Source: Metaclostridioides mangenotii (lineage in GTDB: Bacteria > Bacillota > Clostridia > Peptostreptococcales > Peptostreptococcaceae). Taken from it: a stretch of 32,456 bases of DNA. Shown here piece by piece: positions 14,085 through 23,178 of this stretch; position 1 is the stretch's first letter, and the number at the start of each line of letters is the position of its first letter. Under the pieces are notes generated by a model. That model was not told the DNA's origin, did no database searches, and saw only the letters and a program-made list of their open reading frames with translations. The translations under genes and the position numbers were made by a program. The stretch is from positions 1-32,456 of the forward strand of contig NZ_JAHLOF010000014.1 in assembly GCF_018917235.1 (NCBI RefSeq), given 5' to 3'.

Positions 14085-14427
14085 AGACCTTGAAGGATTA
14101 ATTGATAAACTTAAAAATATATATCCAGTTTTTAACATGGATATACGAAAGGATGAGGTTGAGAAAAACCCATCCTTTTTTATTTATGATGATGATGGAG
14201 AAATGACAAAGGCTACTACAGGGATAACACAATATAAAACTGCTTTTTATTTAGCTTTTTTTACAAGAAATGGTTCTGAAATAAATAAAATAAAAATTGC
14301 TGAACTATGTAAGCAGCATGCTCTTTTTTTTGATAGAACTGAAAAAGATACCGGAAAAATAGCGAACCTAGATACTGAGGCTAAAATGATAACTTTTGTA
14401 TTCCATCACGTCGATAGGGTGAAGTAA
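14077..14427 (+). CDS. Probable connector or tail-terminator-type protein
   Basis: 116 residues, ATG with AGGAGG 9 bases upstream. It overlaps the gene before it by 8 bases and the gene after it by one. The mixed alpha/beta sequence (FFIYDDDGEMTKATTGI, then T-A-F-Y-L-A-F-F-T-R-N-G, ending TFVFHHVDRVK) resembles small tail-completion proteins that cap the tail tube. Members of that group usually follow the gp10-like gene; here it precedes it. The assignment rests mainly on position. Confidence 0.45.
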   Translation: MIKDLEGLIDKLKNIYPVFNMDIRKDEVEKNPSFFIYDDDGEMTKATTGITQYKTAFYLAFFTRNGSEINKIKIAELCKQHALFFDRTEKDTGKIANLDTEAKMITFVFHHVDRVK

Positions 14428-14843
14428 TGGTAACTAGGTATGATTTAAATTTCGATAACTCTAAGAAATTAGAAGAAGCATTAAAGAAAAGTGTTGTTAA
14501 TTTAGAACCTAAAATAAATGAATATCTACATGTAAAGGGTAGCAAACAAGTAATGCAAGCCATAATAGGTTTCATGCCTGTATCTAACAGAAATAAAAAA
14601 CATGCTAAAACCTCAAATCCTTTAAAAATACAGGCTTTAAATTTAGGTTTTGAAGTTTACGCAAAAGGCGGAGCTGCAAATAAAAGTGGTAGTTTTGGAT
14701 ATCTCGTATTCCCAGATGAAGGAAGAGGAACAAGCAATCCTGTTGCACAACGATTCTTTGAAGAGGGTTTAAAGTCGAAAGAAGATATCTTGTTCAAGGA
14801 TATTTTGAAAATTATAGAAGAACAATTAAAAATACAAATGTAG
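14427..14843 (+). CDS. HK97 gp10-like head-tail joining protein
   Basis: 138 residues. The typical gp10 pattern is visible: an N-terminal helix, a P-V-S-N-R-N-K-K-H-A-K region where gp10 proteins carry the P-V-[DR]-T-G-x-L motif, a beta strand GFEVYAKGG, then FGYLVFPDEGRGTSNPVAQRF and an amphipathic C-terminal helix. These proteins join head and tail. The gene starts one base into the end of the previous gene and is followed by the tail tube gene. Confidence 0.7.
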   Translation: MVTRYDLNFDNSKKLEEALKKSVVNLEPKINEYLHVKGSKQVMQAIIGFMPVSNRNKKHAKTSNPLKIQALNLGFEVYAKGGAANKSGSFGYLVFPDEGRGTSNPVAQRFFEEGLKSKEDILFKDILKIIEEQLKIQM

Positions 14844-14854
14844 GAGGAATAAAT

Positions 14855-15436
14855 ATGAACACAGTTAAAAGAGACGAGCAATTCTCAATATATAAAGTTA
14901 CAAATGCAAATATGTTATTTGAGGGTGATTTGGCAGCTAAGAAGTTTGGAGATACTGGGGAGCTTGAAGTGGCAGCAAAAACTAAGGAGATTAATAAAAT
15001 TGCTGAAGGTACAATTGTGGATACAAAAAGTATGATAGAAGAAATGACACTTAAGTATGTAGGTCATATTACTAGAGAGATGTTAAGAGACGTATTTGGA
15101 ATAAGCACAGAAGGATTGAAAGCCGGTGTATACTCTTACGGTGCAAATTCCAAAGGTAAGAAAGGTACCCTAACGTTTGACGAGTATGATTTATGGGAAA
15201 CTGATACTTTAATGATAGCTTATCCAGTTGTTACAATAGCAAGCGGACTTGAACTTAAAATAAAAAATGGTGAAGATGAAGTTGCCGAAATAGAATTAGA
15301 ATTTAAGGTATTACCTGATAAACATAAAAATTATCATTACGAAGCGTTTAAGTCTGAATTAGATGAAGCTTTAGTTAATGAATGGCACACTAAATTCGAC
15401 CAAGAGAAGATAAGAGAAGTGGAGGTAGGCGAATAA
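14855..15436 (+). CDS. Major tail (tube) protein
   Basis: 193 residues with AGGAGGAAT before the ATG. It resembles the phi13-type major tail proteins: GTIVDTKSMIEEMTLKYVG, G-A-N-S-K-G-K-K-G-T-L-T-F-D, and a D-E-V-A-E-I-E-L-E-F-K-V-L-P-D core. It polymerises into the tube around the tape measure. The order tube, frameshifting chaperone, tape measure supports the call. Confidence 0.8.
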   Translation: MNTVKRDEQFSIYKVTNANMLFEGDLAAKKFGDTGELEVAAKTKEINKIAEGTIVDTKSMIEEMTLKYVGHITREMLRDVFGISTEGLKAGVYSYGANSKGKKGTLTFDEYDLWETDTLMIAYPVVTIASGLELKIKNGEDEVAEIELEFKVLPDKHKNYHYEAFKSELDEALVNEWHTKFDQEKIREVEVGE

Positions 15437-15437
15437 T

Positions 15438-15845
15438 ATGATTAAATATATAACTTTAAATAATGGAAAAGAAGTAAAACTGGATACAAGCATTACTCTT
15501 AATGCCTTTTTAAAAGCACAAGAACAGGGGTATTTTTCAAAAAATATACTATCCGCGATGATGGGAATTGTAACTAAAAGCGGTAATCCATCAGATGCCC
15601 TTGCAGGAATAACTGATACCGATATGTTAAATGCCCCATATATGGCGTATTTAAATGCTAATCCAAATGGAATGGGCAAAGAAGAATTTGACAGTAATGT
15701 TCCAGTAGATTTAGAACTTTGTGTTGAAATAATTGGAGGCATGCTATCTGGGAATGTGAAGTCTAAGCCACAACTAGCGCATAACTTTCAAAAGTCTACT
15801 AAAAATAAAAATAATTCGAAAAAAAAGTACCAGAATTCGAAATAA
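15438..15845 (+). CDS. Tail assembly chaperone, gpG-like short form
   Basis: 135 residues from ATG 15438, 1 base after the tail tube stop. It is a small acidic-to-neutral protein (N-terminal I-T-L-N-N-G-K-E-V-K-L, a central N-A-P-Y-M-A-Y-L-N-A-N turn, E-L-C-V-E-I-I-G-G-M-L) with a Lys/Asn-rich end. It matches the first tail chaperone found upstream of siphovirus tape measures. The in-frame tail runs over the slippery site described next. Confidence 0.8.
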   Translation: MIKYITLNNGKEVKLDTSITLNAFLKAQEQGYFSKNILSAMMGIVTKSGNPSDALAGITDTDMLNAPYMAYLNANPNGMGKEEFDSNVPVDLELCVEIIGGMLSGNVKSKPQLAHNFQKSTKNKNNSKKKYQNSK

Positions 15846-15988
15846 ATTGTGTCGAAGATGCTTATTCAATATATGCTTATTTTTTTAAATTAGGTGATGA
15901 TATTTGGGATATTCCAATATATAGATTAAATAGGCTAATGATAAATAAAATAGCAATAGAAGGTTGGATAAATAGTGGAGATGATTAA
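15438..15988 (+). CDS. Tail assembly chaperone, gpG-T-like frameshift fusion
   Basis: A -1 frameshift at A-AAA-AAG (15821-15827) joins the short form to a second frame that reads V-P-E-F-E-I-N-C-V-E-D-A-Y, then FFKLGDDIWDIPIYRLNRL and ends at TAA 15986-15988, for about 183 residues in all. The second part has no start codon or ribosome site of its own, looks like a conserved globular domain, and ends just before the tape measure gene. This is the hallmark arrangement of tail chaperone pairs in long-tailed phages. Confidence 0.8.
15821..15827 (+). promoter_or_regulatory. Programmed -1 ribosomal frameshift site A-AAA-AAG
   Basis: Within a run of eight A, the zero-frame codons AAA (15822-15824) and AAG (15825-15827) can re-pair as AAA-AAA after a one-base slip. 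The heptamer is the same as in E. coli dnaX. No strong downstream hairpin is obvious in the next 30 bases, so the efficiency may be modest. Confidence 0.75.
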
Positions 15989-16017
15989 AGAAGAGATTAA
16001 AACCTCTTCTTTTTTTT
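15987..16017 (+). terminator. Intrinsic terminator before the tape measure gene
   Basis: AAAGAAGAG (15987-15995) pairs with CTCTTCTTT (16004-16012), followed by a T-run to 16017. It starts inside the stop codon of the frameshift product. The partner tape measure gene lies beyond, so it must be read through or antiterminated. Confidence 0.65.
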
Positions 16018-16047
16018 ATGTCAATAACCGAAAGAAGGTGAGAAATA

Positions 16048-19000
16048 ATGGCAAATACAGAAATTAAAGTTCAATATACTCTAGTCAACAAACAGTTCAA
16101 TTCTGAGATATCTAATATAAATAAAGCGATTTCAACCTTAAATAAACAATTTGCGCTACAAAGAGAGCAGATGAAAAACACATCTACAGATACACAAAAA
16201 TTAGAGGCAGAAATATCTAAACTTGAAAAACAATACGAACTAGCGAAACAAAAAACTGAAGCTACTGCCCAGGCGTTTGATAATGCTAAAAGAACAATGG
16301 GAGAAAACTCAGAAGAAGCAAGAAAATGGGGAGATAAGTTATTAGTTGCGCAAAAGAATGAGGAGCAATTAAAAAATGCTATAACTGAAACTAATGCAAA
16401 ATTGGAAGATGCAAAGCAAAAACAAAGCCAATTGACAGCGGAACAACAAAGAGCAAATGAGGCTTCAGAGCAGAGAAGAAACAAGTTGAAAGAGTTAAAA
16501 TCAGAAGAAGAACAATTAAAAAATACATCAGAAAAATTAAGCAAAGAGTATGAACTACAAGTAAAGAGCCTTGGTAACAATGCAAGCGAAGCAGATAAAT
16601 TAAAAGCAAGGCAAGAGTATCTACAAAAGGCTATGGAGAATTCAGCAAAGCAAGTAGAGAATTTAGAACAGCAGTTGGAAACTGCGAAGTCTGAGTATGG
16701 TGAAAGTTCTGAGGAAGTAAATAAACTTGAACAAGAGTTATTAGATGCTAGGATTGCGGCTCAGGATTTTGCAAATGATTATGTTGATGCTACCGATAAA
16801 GTTAAGCAGGCTTCAGATAAAATGTTAGATGCAGGTGGCAAACTAACTGAAACAGGTAAAACCCTTACAAAAGGAGTTACAGTGCCGATAGTTGGGATAG
16901 GGGCTGCGGCGGTCAAAACTGGAATGGATTTTGATAAAGCAATGTCTGAAGTTAAAGCTATATCAGGAGCAACTGGTGATGATTTTAATAAGCTAAGGGA
17001 TAGCGCTCTTGATCTTGGTGCAAAAACGTCATTTAGTTCTAAAGAAGTGGCAGGAGCTATGACCGAGATGGCAAAAGCTGGTTGGTCATCGCAACAAATC
17101 CTTGATGGTATGAGTGGAGTACTAGATGCGACAGCTGCATCAGGTGAAGATCTTGGAACAGTTGCAACGATAACTGCTGATGCTATTTCAGGTTTCGGGC
17201 TTAAGGCGGCTGATTCATCAAGAGTTGCTGATTTACTTTCATATTCTGCGAACGCTGGGACAATAGGGGTTAATGATTTAGGAGAATCGTTTAAATATGT
17301 TGCGCCAGTTACAAAAACAATGGGGATATCTGTTGAAGATACAACTACCGCATTAACAGCAATGTCAACTGCCGGAATAAAGGGTTCTCAGGCTGGTACA
17401 TCTCTAAGAACAATGCTTACAAGACTTTCAAAGCCAAATAAAGAAGTATCAAAAGCTATGGAAGAACTTGGGATAAACATTACAAACACAGATGGTACCT
17501 TTAAATCCTTAGACGAAATTACTAGAGACATTAGAACAAGTTTTTCAGGTCTTACAGATGAACAAAAAACACAATATGCCGCTACTTTGGCGGGTCAAGA
17601 AGGAATGTCTGGTCTACTTTCAATAGTTGGAATGTCTCAAGGAGAATATGATAAGCTAAGTGGAAGTATGAAAAATGCATCGGGTACAGCTAAAGAAACA
17701 GCAAAGGAAATGCAAGATAATTTATCATCAAGCTGGGAGCAATTAGGCGGAAGCTTAGAAACATTGGCTATAAAATTATCAGATATATTAGCACCTACTA
17801 TAAAACGTATCGTCGAGAAGCTAACGGAATTAATAGACAAATTTTCAAATTTAAGTCCGGCAACGCAGAAAACAATAGTTGCGATTGGTTTAGTTGCGGC
17901 TGCAATTGGTCCTGTACTATTAGTAATAGGAGGACTTCTTAGTGTACTTGGAACCTTAACAGGAGCTTGGGCGGTTGCATTTAGGGGAGCAACGGCCGTT
18001 ACCCCAGCCATAAATGGACTAAGTAAAGTATTTAGCGCAGTTAGTAAAATACCTGGCAGTGTTACAAAAGTTGGAACAGCATTTACTAAGTTAAAAGGCG
18101 TAGCCAGTTCTGCGTGGGGGGCAATTAGTGGGATAGTAAGTTTAAAAACAATAGCTATTGTCGCCGCCATTGGGGCAATCATTTACATAGGATATCAGAT
18201 ATATAAACATTGGGATGAGATAAAAGCATATTTTAAGGAAACTTGGGATACTTTAAAAAACTGGGCAAGTGAGAAATGGCAAGGGATAACAGATTCAATT
18301 AGTGGTGCTGTAGAAGGTGCTAAAACAGCAGTATCAAATAAATGGAACGAAATTAAAGAAGTTTCAGGCCAGATTTGGGATAATACAAAAACATTGGCTT
18401 CTGAATCCTGGAATGGTGTAAAAGATGCAGTGACAGGAGCAGTTCAAACAACAAAAGACAGACTTGCACCAATATGGGATGGTGTGAAAAATGTTTGTTC
18501 TAGTGCATGGGATGGAATTAAGTCTAGTGCATCTACTGCATGGGAGAATATAAAGAACGTTATATCAGTTCCTATGTCCTTAGTTCAATCTATACTAGAA
18601 GGTATATTCTTACTAGTTAAGATGGGTCTAGGGGTTGCGTGGGATGGTATAAAGATACTTGCAGGCAAAGCGTGGGAACAAATAAAAGAGCATATAGTAA
18701 AACCAATTACGAATGCCAAAGATGCAGTTGTTAATAAAGCACAAGAGATAGGAACAGCCCTTTCAGAGAAATGGGAACAAGTTAAATCATGGACATCAGA
18801 GAAATGGCAAGCGGTCTCAAAGGCTGTAGGAAATGCTATGCAGGAAGCATGGAACAGAGCCTCTACAAAAGCACAAGAGATTGCTACTGTTGTTGGTCAG
18901 AAGTGGGATTCAGTAAAAAAATGGACATCAGAAAAATGGGAAACTGTTAAATCTACAGTAGGTCAAAAAATGGATCAGGCTAAAGCAGTAGTTGTACCAA

Positions 19001-19710
19001 TTGCACAAGGTATAGCAGACAACATAAATCAGAAATGGGAGTCATTAAAGAGCAAAACATCTACTGCATGGGAGAATATAAAATCAGTATCAACAAATAA
19101 ATTTGATCAAGCTAAAACTAGTGTAAGTGGTACAGCCTCAACAATAGCTAATAATGTTGGTGGCAAATGGGAACAAATTAAGAGTAACACAGCTAGAGCG
19201 TGGGAGAATATCAAAAATGCTATGATAAAGCCAATTAAAGGTGCTTATGATTGGATAGTAGATAAGTTAAATAAACTAAAAAACTTCTTTAGTAACTTAA
19301 AATTGTCTATACCTTCACCAAAGATGCCAAAACTACCACATTTTAGTTTAAGAAAATCAACAGCATCGATATTTGGCCAAACATATGAATATCCAACAGG
19401 ATTTAATGTTAATTGGTATAAAAAAGGCGGTATATTTGGAGGTGCTTCTGTAATAGGTGTAGGTGAAGCTGGTAAAGAGGCAGTGCTACCTTTAGAGGGA
19501 AGACATATGCAGCCATTTGCAAAAGCCTTAGCCAGTCAGATGAACATGAGAAAACAAATGGAATCTTACGCTAATAATCAAAATTATGCTCACATTGTTA
19601 TGTATAACACAATAAATAATGATGCTGATGGAAATAAATTCTTTGAGAAAACAGATAAGTGGCTTGGAAATAAAGGTTTTGAAATTAGTTATGGAGTAGG
19701 TAGGGGGTAG
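16048..19710 (+). CDS. Tail tape measure protein
   Basis: 1220 residues, ATG after AAGAAGGTGAG. Residues about 1-270 are nearly continuous coiled coil, rich in Glu, Lys and Gln. Residues about 285-560 are the TP901-1-type tape measure core (MDFDKAMSEVKAISGATGDD, then TSFSSKEVAGAMTEMAKAGW). Hydrophobic segments near 610-645 and 708-725 are probable membrane-insertion helices. Residues about 730-1070 carry at least ten degenerate Trp-containing repeats with W-x-x-I/V-K and E-K-W spacing. The C-terminal 100 residues resemble the end that touches the tail tip. It sets the tail length, predicted at about 180 nm using the usual 1.5 angstrom per residue. Confidence 0.92.
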   Translation: MANTEIKVQYTLVNKQFNSEISNINKAISTLNKQFALQREQMKNTSTDTQKLEAEISKLEKQYELAKQKTEATAQAFDNAKRTMGENSEEARKWGDKLLVAQKNEEQLKNAITETNAKLEDAKQKQSQLTAEQQRANEASEQRRNKLKELKSEEEQLKNTSEKLSKEYELQVKSLGNNASEADKLKARQEYLQKAMENSAKQVENLEQQLETAKSEYGESSEEVNKLEQELLDARIAAQDFANDYVDATDKVKQASDKMLDAGGKLTETGKTLTKGVTVPIVGIGAAAVKTGMDFDKAMSEVKAISGATGDDFNKLRDSALDLGAKTSFSSKEVAGAMTEMAKAGWSSQQILDGMSGVLDATAASGEDLGTVATITADAISGFGLKAADSSRVADLLSYSANAGTIGVNDLGESFKYVAPVTKTMGISVEDTTTALTAMSTAGIKGSQAGTSLRTMLTRLSKPNKEVSKAMEELGINITNTDGTFKSLDEITRDIRTSFSGLTDEQKTQYAATLAGQEGMSGLLSIVGMSQGEYDKLSGSMKNASGTAKETAKEMQDNLSSSWEQLGGSLETLAIKLSDILAPTIKRIVEKLTELIDKFSNLSPATQKTIVAIGLVAAAIGPVLLVIGGLLSVLGTLTGAWAVAFRGATAVTPAINGLSKVFSAVSKIPGSVTKVGTAFTKLKGVASSAWGAISGIVSLKTIAIVAAIGAIIYIGYQIYKHWDEIKAYFKETWDTLKNWASEKWQGITDSISGAVEGAKTAVSNKWNEIKEVSGQIWDNTKTLASESWNGVKDAVTGAVQTTKDRLAPIWDGVKNVCSSAWDGIKSSASTAWENIKNVISVPMSLVQSILEGIFLLVKMGLGVAWDGIKILAGKAWEQIKEHIVKPITNAKDAVVNKAQEIGTALSEKWEQVKSWTSEKWQAVSKAVGNAMQEAWNRASTKAQEIATVVGQKWDSVKKWTSEKWETVKSTVGQKMDQAKAVVVPIAQGIADNINQKWESLKSKTSTAWENIKSVSTNKFDQAKTSVSGTASTIANNVGGKWEQIKSNTARAWENIKNAMIKPIKGAYDWIVDKLNKLKNFFSNLKLSIPSPKMPKLPHFSLRKSTASIFGQTYEYPTGFNVNWYKKGGIFGGASVIGVGEAGKEAVLPLEGRHMQPFAKALASQMNMRKQMESYANNQNYAHIVMYNTINNDADGNKFFEKTDKWLGNKGFEISYGVGRG

Positions 19711-19713
19711 AAT

Positions 19714-20394
19714 ATGTTAAGAATAATAGTAGATGGCATATCATCATCTAAATACAGTTTATCAGTATACGAAAGGCCTAAAATCCCTACTCCTTCAATG
19801 AGAGTAGAAGAAATAGAAGTAGATGGCCGAGATGGATCTCTTACAATGAAAAAGGGATATTCAGATATAGAAGTAGAAGTCGAATTAAACATTATGGAAG
19901 AAATATTAAAGCCACGCCTTAGACAAATAAAGGCGTGGTTACTTAATGCAAAGAATTTTAGTTTCAGTGATGATTATGGTTACTTTTATAAAGTTAAAAA
20001 CGTTGAAATTGACGATATAGAAAATGAGATAGATTGTTATGGGAAATTTACAGTTAAATTTAATTGTGATCCATTCGTTTATTCTGGAAATGGTGAATTA
20101 ATAAATGAACTATATTCAAACAAAATATTGAACTTAGGGACTTATGAGAGTAGACCATACTTTAAATTAACAGGAAAAGGGGATATGTATTTCATCTTAA
20201 ATAATAAGAGGGTGGACATAAAGGGTGTTAGTGACTATGTAGAAATTGATTCAGAAACTTTTACTTGTACTAGAGGCAGTTTAAATATGTTAGCTCAGAT
20301 GCAAGGTGATTTTCCTATTTTAAATACAGGAGAAAATAATATTACATTAGGCAACTGTACACTTGAATATAAAACAAGGGAGAGATTTCTATGA
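19714..20394 (+). CDS. Distal tail protein (Dit)
   Basis: 226 residues, starting 3 bases after the tape measure stop. V-E-E-I-E-V-D-G-R-D-G-S-L-T is the signature of siphovirus Dit proteins, followed by the helical ILKPRLRQIKAWL segment and a beta-rich second half. Dit forms the hexameric hub between tail tube and baseplate. Its last bases overlap the start of the Tal gene (ATGA). Confidence 0.85.
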   Translation: MLRIIVDGISSSKYSLSVYERPKIPTPSMRVEEIEVDGRDGSLTMKKGYSDIEVEVELNIMEEILKPRLRQIKAWLLNAKNFSFSDDYGYFYKVKNVEIDDIENEIDCYGKFTVKFNCDPFVYSGNGELINELYSNKILNLGTYESRPYFKLTGKGDMYFILNNKRVDIKGVSDYVEIDSETFTCTRGSLNMLAQMQGDFPILNTGENNITLGNCTLEYKTRERFL

Positions 20395-23126
20395 TTAAAA
20401 TATTTGATAAATTTGAGACTGAGTTTAATAGTAACGGACTACAAATATTAGATGATTCTATAATCGATCCTGAAGTTTATGAAGTAGTTAATGGAATATA
20501 TTCTTTGACTTTTAAATATCCTATTTTCCGCACTATGCATCTTGAGAAAGAAAATATAGTAACTTCTCCAACTCCTAAAAACGGAGAACAACCTTTTAGA
20601 ATTGCAAAAGTTAATAAGGAACTTGGTTATTATAACGTCACAGCTTATCACCTATTTTATGATCTATCTGATAACTTGATTGAAGATATTTTCATTGTAG
20701 ATAATGGTGGAAGAAATGCTATAGATAAAATAAGCGAAGGTAGTCAATATAAACATCCATTTAAAATGTATTCTGACATAGATACAGTAAATAACTGTAG
20801 AATAGTTCGTTATAACGTAGTTCAAGCACTTTTAGACAGTTCTCAAGATAACACATTTATTTCACGTTGGGGTGGAGAGATTGAAAGAGATAACTATAAT
20901 ATTACAATGCATAAAAGATTAGGCACAAATAGGGGAACTCAAATAAGATACAAGAAAAATCTAATAGGTTACGAGGCTGATGTTGATTTTACTCAAGTAG
21001 CTACAAGAATTATGCCGAAAGGCTACGATGGTTTATTACTACCCGAGAAATATATCGACAGTGAGAATATAGATTATTACCCTCATCCAAAAATACGTAT
21101 CGTTGAATATGAAGATATTAAAGCGATAAAAGAAGATGAAGAGAACCCAAGCAATGACGAAGGAGCTGTGCCGTTAGAAGAGGCTTACAGACTTCTAAGA
21201 GAAGCTGCTAAAAGGGAGTTCATCGAAAATCATATAGATATACCTCATGCTAATTATAAAGTCGATTTCGTTGAATTATCTAGCACAGAAAAATATAAGA
21301 ATATTCAAGTTCTTGAAAAAGTATACTTAGGCGACACAGTAACAGTAATCCATGAAGAAGAGAATCTAAATATAACAGCTAGAGTAATTAGCTATAAATT
21401 CGATCCGTTAACTAAAAAATATAATGAAATCGAAATTGGAAATTATCAAAAGAGTTTTACAGATATAGTTGGTAAAATAAAGGATTTAGACAACAAAATA
21501 GATGATACAGGTAAAAGTGTATTAGACACTGCGAAAGATCATGCCACAGAGTTAATTAATACAGGCTTTGGTGGGTTTGTAAGGATACACCCAGACAGAA
21601 TACTAATAATGGATACAGAAGATGAAATGACAGCACAGAATGTATGGCAATGGAATAAAAATGGATTAGGATTTTCAAGCACTGGCATTAATGGTCCATA
21701 CGGTTTGGCCATGACCAATGACGGTAGTATAGTAGCTGATTACATAACCTCCGGTGCATTAAATGCAAATGTTATTACTACGGGTGCATTAAAAGGTAAA
21801 AATTTTAATTTAGATTTAGACAGTGGACTTATGGAGTTTGGAACTGGTTCAATTACACCTGAAACACTAACTCCAGATTTGAAGGAAGAATTAAAAGGTC
21901 AAGACGGAAAAGATGGTTTACAAGGTCCACCAGGTCAAGATGGTAAAGACGGAGCAGATGGAAAGGATGGACAAAATGGATTAAATGGTACAGATGCCAC
22001 ACTTCCGCAATGGTGGAAAGACTGGAATAAGACAGCGACAACTATAAGTGGTAAATGGATTCTAACTCCTCAAATGTATGTTGGAAACTCAAGTAGAGGT
22101 GTATTCTTTGGGGATAACGTAATCAATGGTTTATCCGGACTCGTTGGTTATAATTTTGGAGATGTTACTTTTAACTTAAAACCTGATGGTTCACTTGTTA
22201 TGGGTAACAAAGTTGGTAGACAATTTATAGTAGATACCTCTGGAAATGTTACTATTCCAAAACTCAAAACTGATGAAATTGAGGCAGGGGCAATTACAAC
22301 TGATATTCTTATCCCCGGGGAAAACAGAAGAATTATAATGCAACCTGGTAAATCACCAGGGGATAACGATGCAATGTCAATAGATACAAATGCTGATGGT
22401 ATAAGACTTAAGTATAATGCTAGGGCTTACATTAACTACACGCAGAGTGCATGTTTTTTCTACTTCGCAGGCGACTCTTACACTCAAATAAAGTATGAGG
22501 GTATTTATACGGACGAGGTTCACTGTAATAGTTTAGGTGACCAAGGTTCAAGTATAACAATGATGACAGATTTAAATGGTAACTATAGAAACTTAGGTTA
22601 CTCTGACTCCAAGTTTGAACAACTTGTTGCAAGGAGAGTATGGGCTGATGGAGGGAATGTATCAGACATCCAACATAAAGAAAACATTCACTACTTAGAG
22701 CCAAGACCTATAAGGACTAAGAGGTCAGTTTTTGCAATGTCAGCACCAGTGGATACAACAATAAAACCTAACTACTCTAAGAATACCAACATAGGATTGA
22801 CTGGCGAAGACTTGTACACTTTTGTTGGAGAAGAATTAAGACTGTGCGAGTATAACTACACTGAAGAATTCACACATTGTGACGACATGGACGACGACTT
22901 CAGAAATAGGATAGGGTTTATTGCCCAAGATGTAGCCAATACTAAGGTTGGAGGAATCCTAGTGGGTGACCATGAAGGTTCACTAGCTTACGACTTGAAC
23001 AACTATGTATCTATTATTGCAGGAGCTTTACAAGTAGAAATAACAAAGAGTAAAGAAAAAGATAGAAAAATAAAAGAACTAGAAGTGAGATTAGAAAAAA
23101 TAGAAAATTTATTAAATATTACATAA
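20391..23126 (+). CDS. Tail-associated protein (Tal) with collagen-like stretch and S74-like chaperone end
   Basis: 911 residues. Residues about 1-370 resemble the gp44/prophage tail-endopeptidase core of Tal proteins that cap the tail tip. About 500-535 is a short Gly-x-y collagen-like run rich in GKDG. The last about 160 residues look like a peptidase-S74 intramolecular chaperone: V-S-D-I-Q-H-K-E-N-I (S758, K763), later G-F-I-A-Q-D-V and a terminal coiled coil. In S74 domains that Ser-Lys dyad performs self-cleavage after trimer folding. An S74 end on Tal itself is less common than on a fibre. Confidence 0.8.
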   Translation: MIKIFDKFETEFNSNGLQILDDSIIDPEVYEVVNGIYSLTFKYPIFRTMHLEKENIVTSPTPKNGEQPFRIAKVNKELGYYNVTAYHLFYDLSDNLIEDIFIVDNGGRNAIDKISEGSQYKHPFKMYSDIDTVNNCRIVRYNVVQALLDSSQDNTFISRWGGEIERDNYNITMHKRLGTNRGTQIRYKKNLIGYEADVDFTQVATRIMPKGYDGLLLPEKYIDSENIDYYPHPKIRIVEYEDIKAIKEDEENPSNDEGAVPLEEAYRLLREAAKREFIENHIDIPHANYKVDFVELSSTEKYKNIQVLEKVYLGDTVTVIHEEENLNITARVISYKFDPLTKKYNEIEIGNYQKSFTDIVGKIKDLDNKIDDTGKSVLDTAKDHATELINTGFGGFVRIHPDRILIMDTEDEMTAQNVWQWNKNGLGFSSTGINGPYGLAMTNDGSIVADYITSGALNANVITTGALKGKNFNLDLDSGLMEFGTGSITPETLTPDLKEELKGQDGKDGLQGPPGQDGKDGADGKDGQNGLNGTDATLPQWWKDWNKTATTISGKWILTPQMYVGNSSRGVFFGDNVINGLSGLVGYNFGDVTFNLKPDGSLVMGNKVGRQFIVDTSGNVTIPKLKTDEIEAGAITTDILIPGENRRIIMQPGKSPGDNDAMSIDTNADGIRLKYNARAYINYTQSACFFYFAGDSYTQIKYEGIYTDEVHCNSLGDQGSSITMMTDLNGNYRNLGYSDSKFEQLVARRVWADGGNVSDIQHKENIHYLEPRPIRTKRSVFAMSAPVDTTIKPNYSKNTNIGLTGEDLYTFVGEELRLCEYNYTEEFTHCDDMDDDFRNRIGFIAQDVANTKVGGILVGDHEGSLAYDLNNYVSIIAGALQVEITKSKEKDRKIKELEVRLEKIENLLNIT

Positions 23127-23155
23127 AAGTTAGGTGTAACAAATTACTTTTATGT
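23120..23155 (+). promoter_or_regulatory. Long hairpin across the Tal stop codon
   Basis: TACATAAAAGT (23120-23130) pairs perfectly with ACTTTTATGTA (23145-23155). The left arm contains the Tal stop TAA (23124-23126). There is no T-run after it, so it may control mRNA processing or fibre translation and is unlikely to be a full terminator. Confidence 0.45.
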
Positions 23156-23178
23156 ATTTATAGAAAGGATTTGATAAT

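Noticed and set aside
16071..18182. Long minus-strand frames opposite the tape measure gene.
   Set aside because: They are shadows caused by the codon bias of the + strand gene; they lack ribosome sites and show low-complexity Ser/Phe/Leu content.
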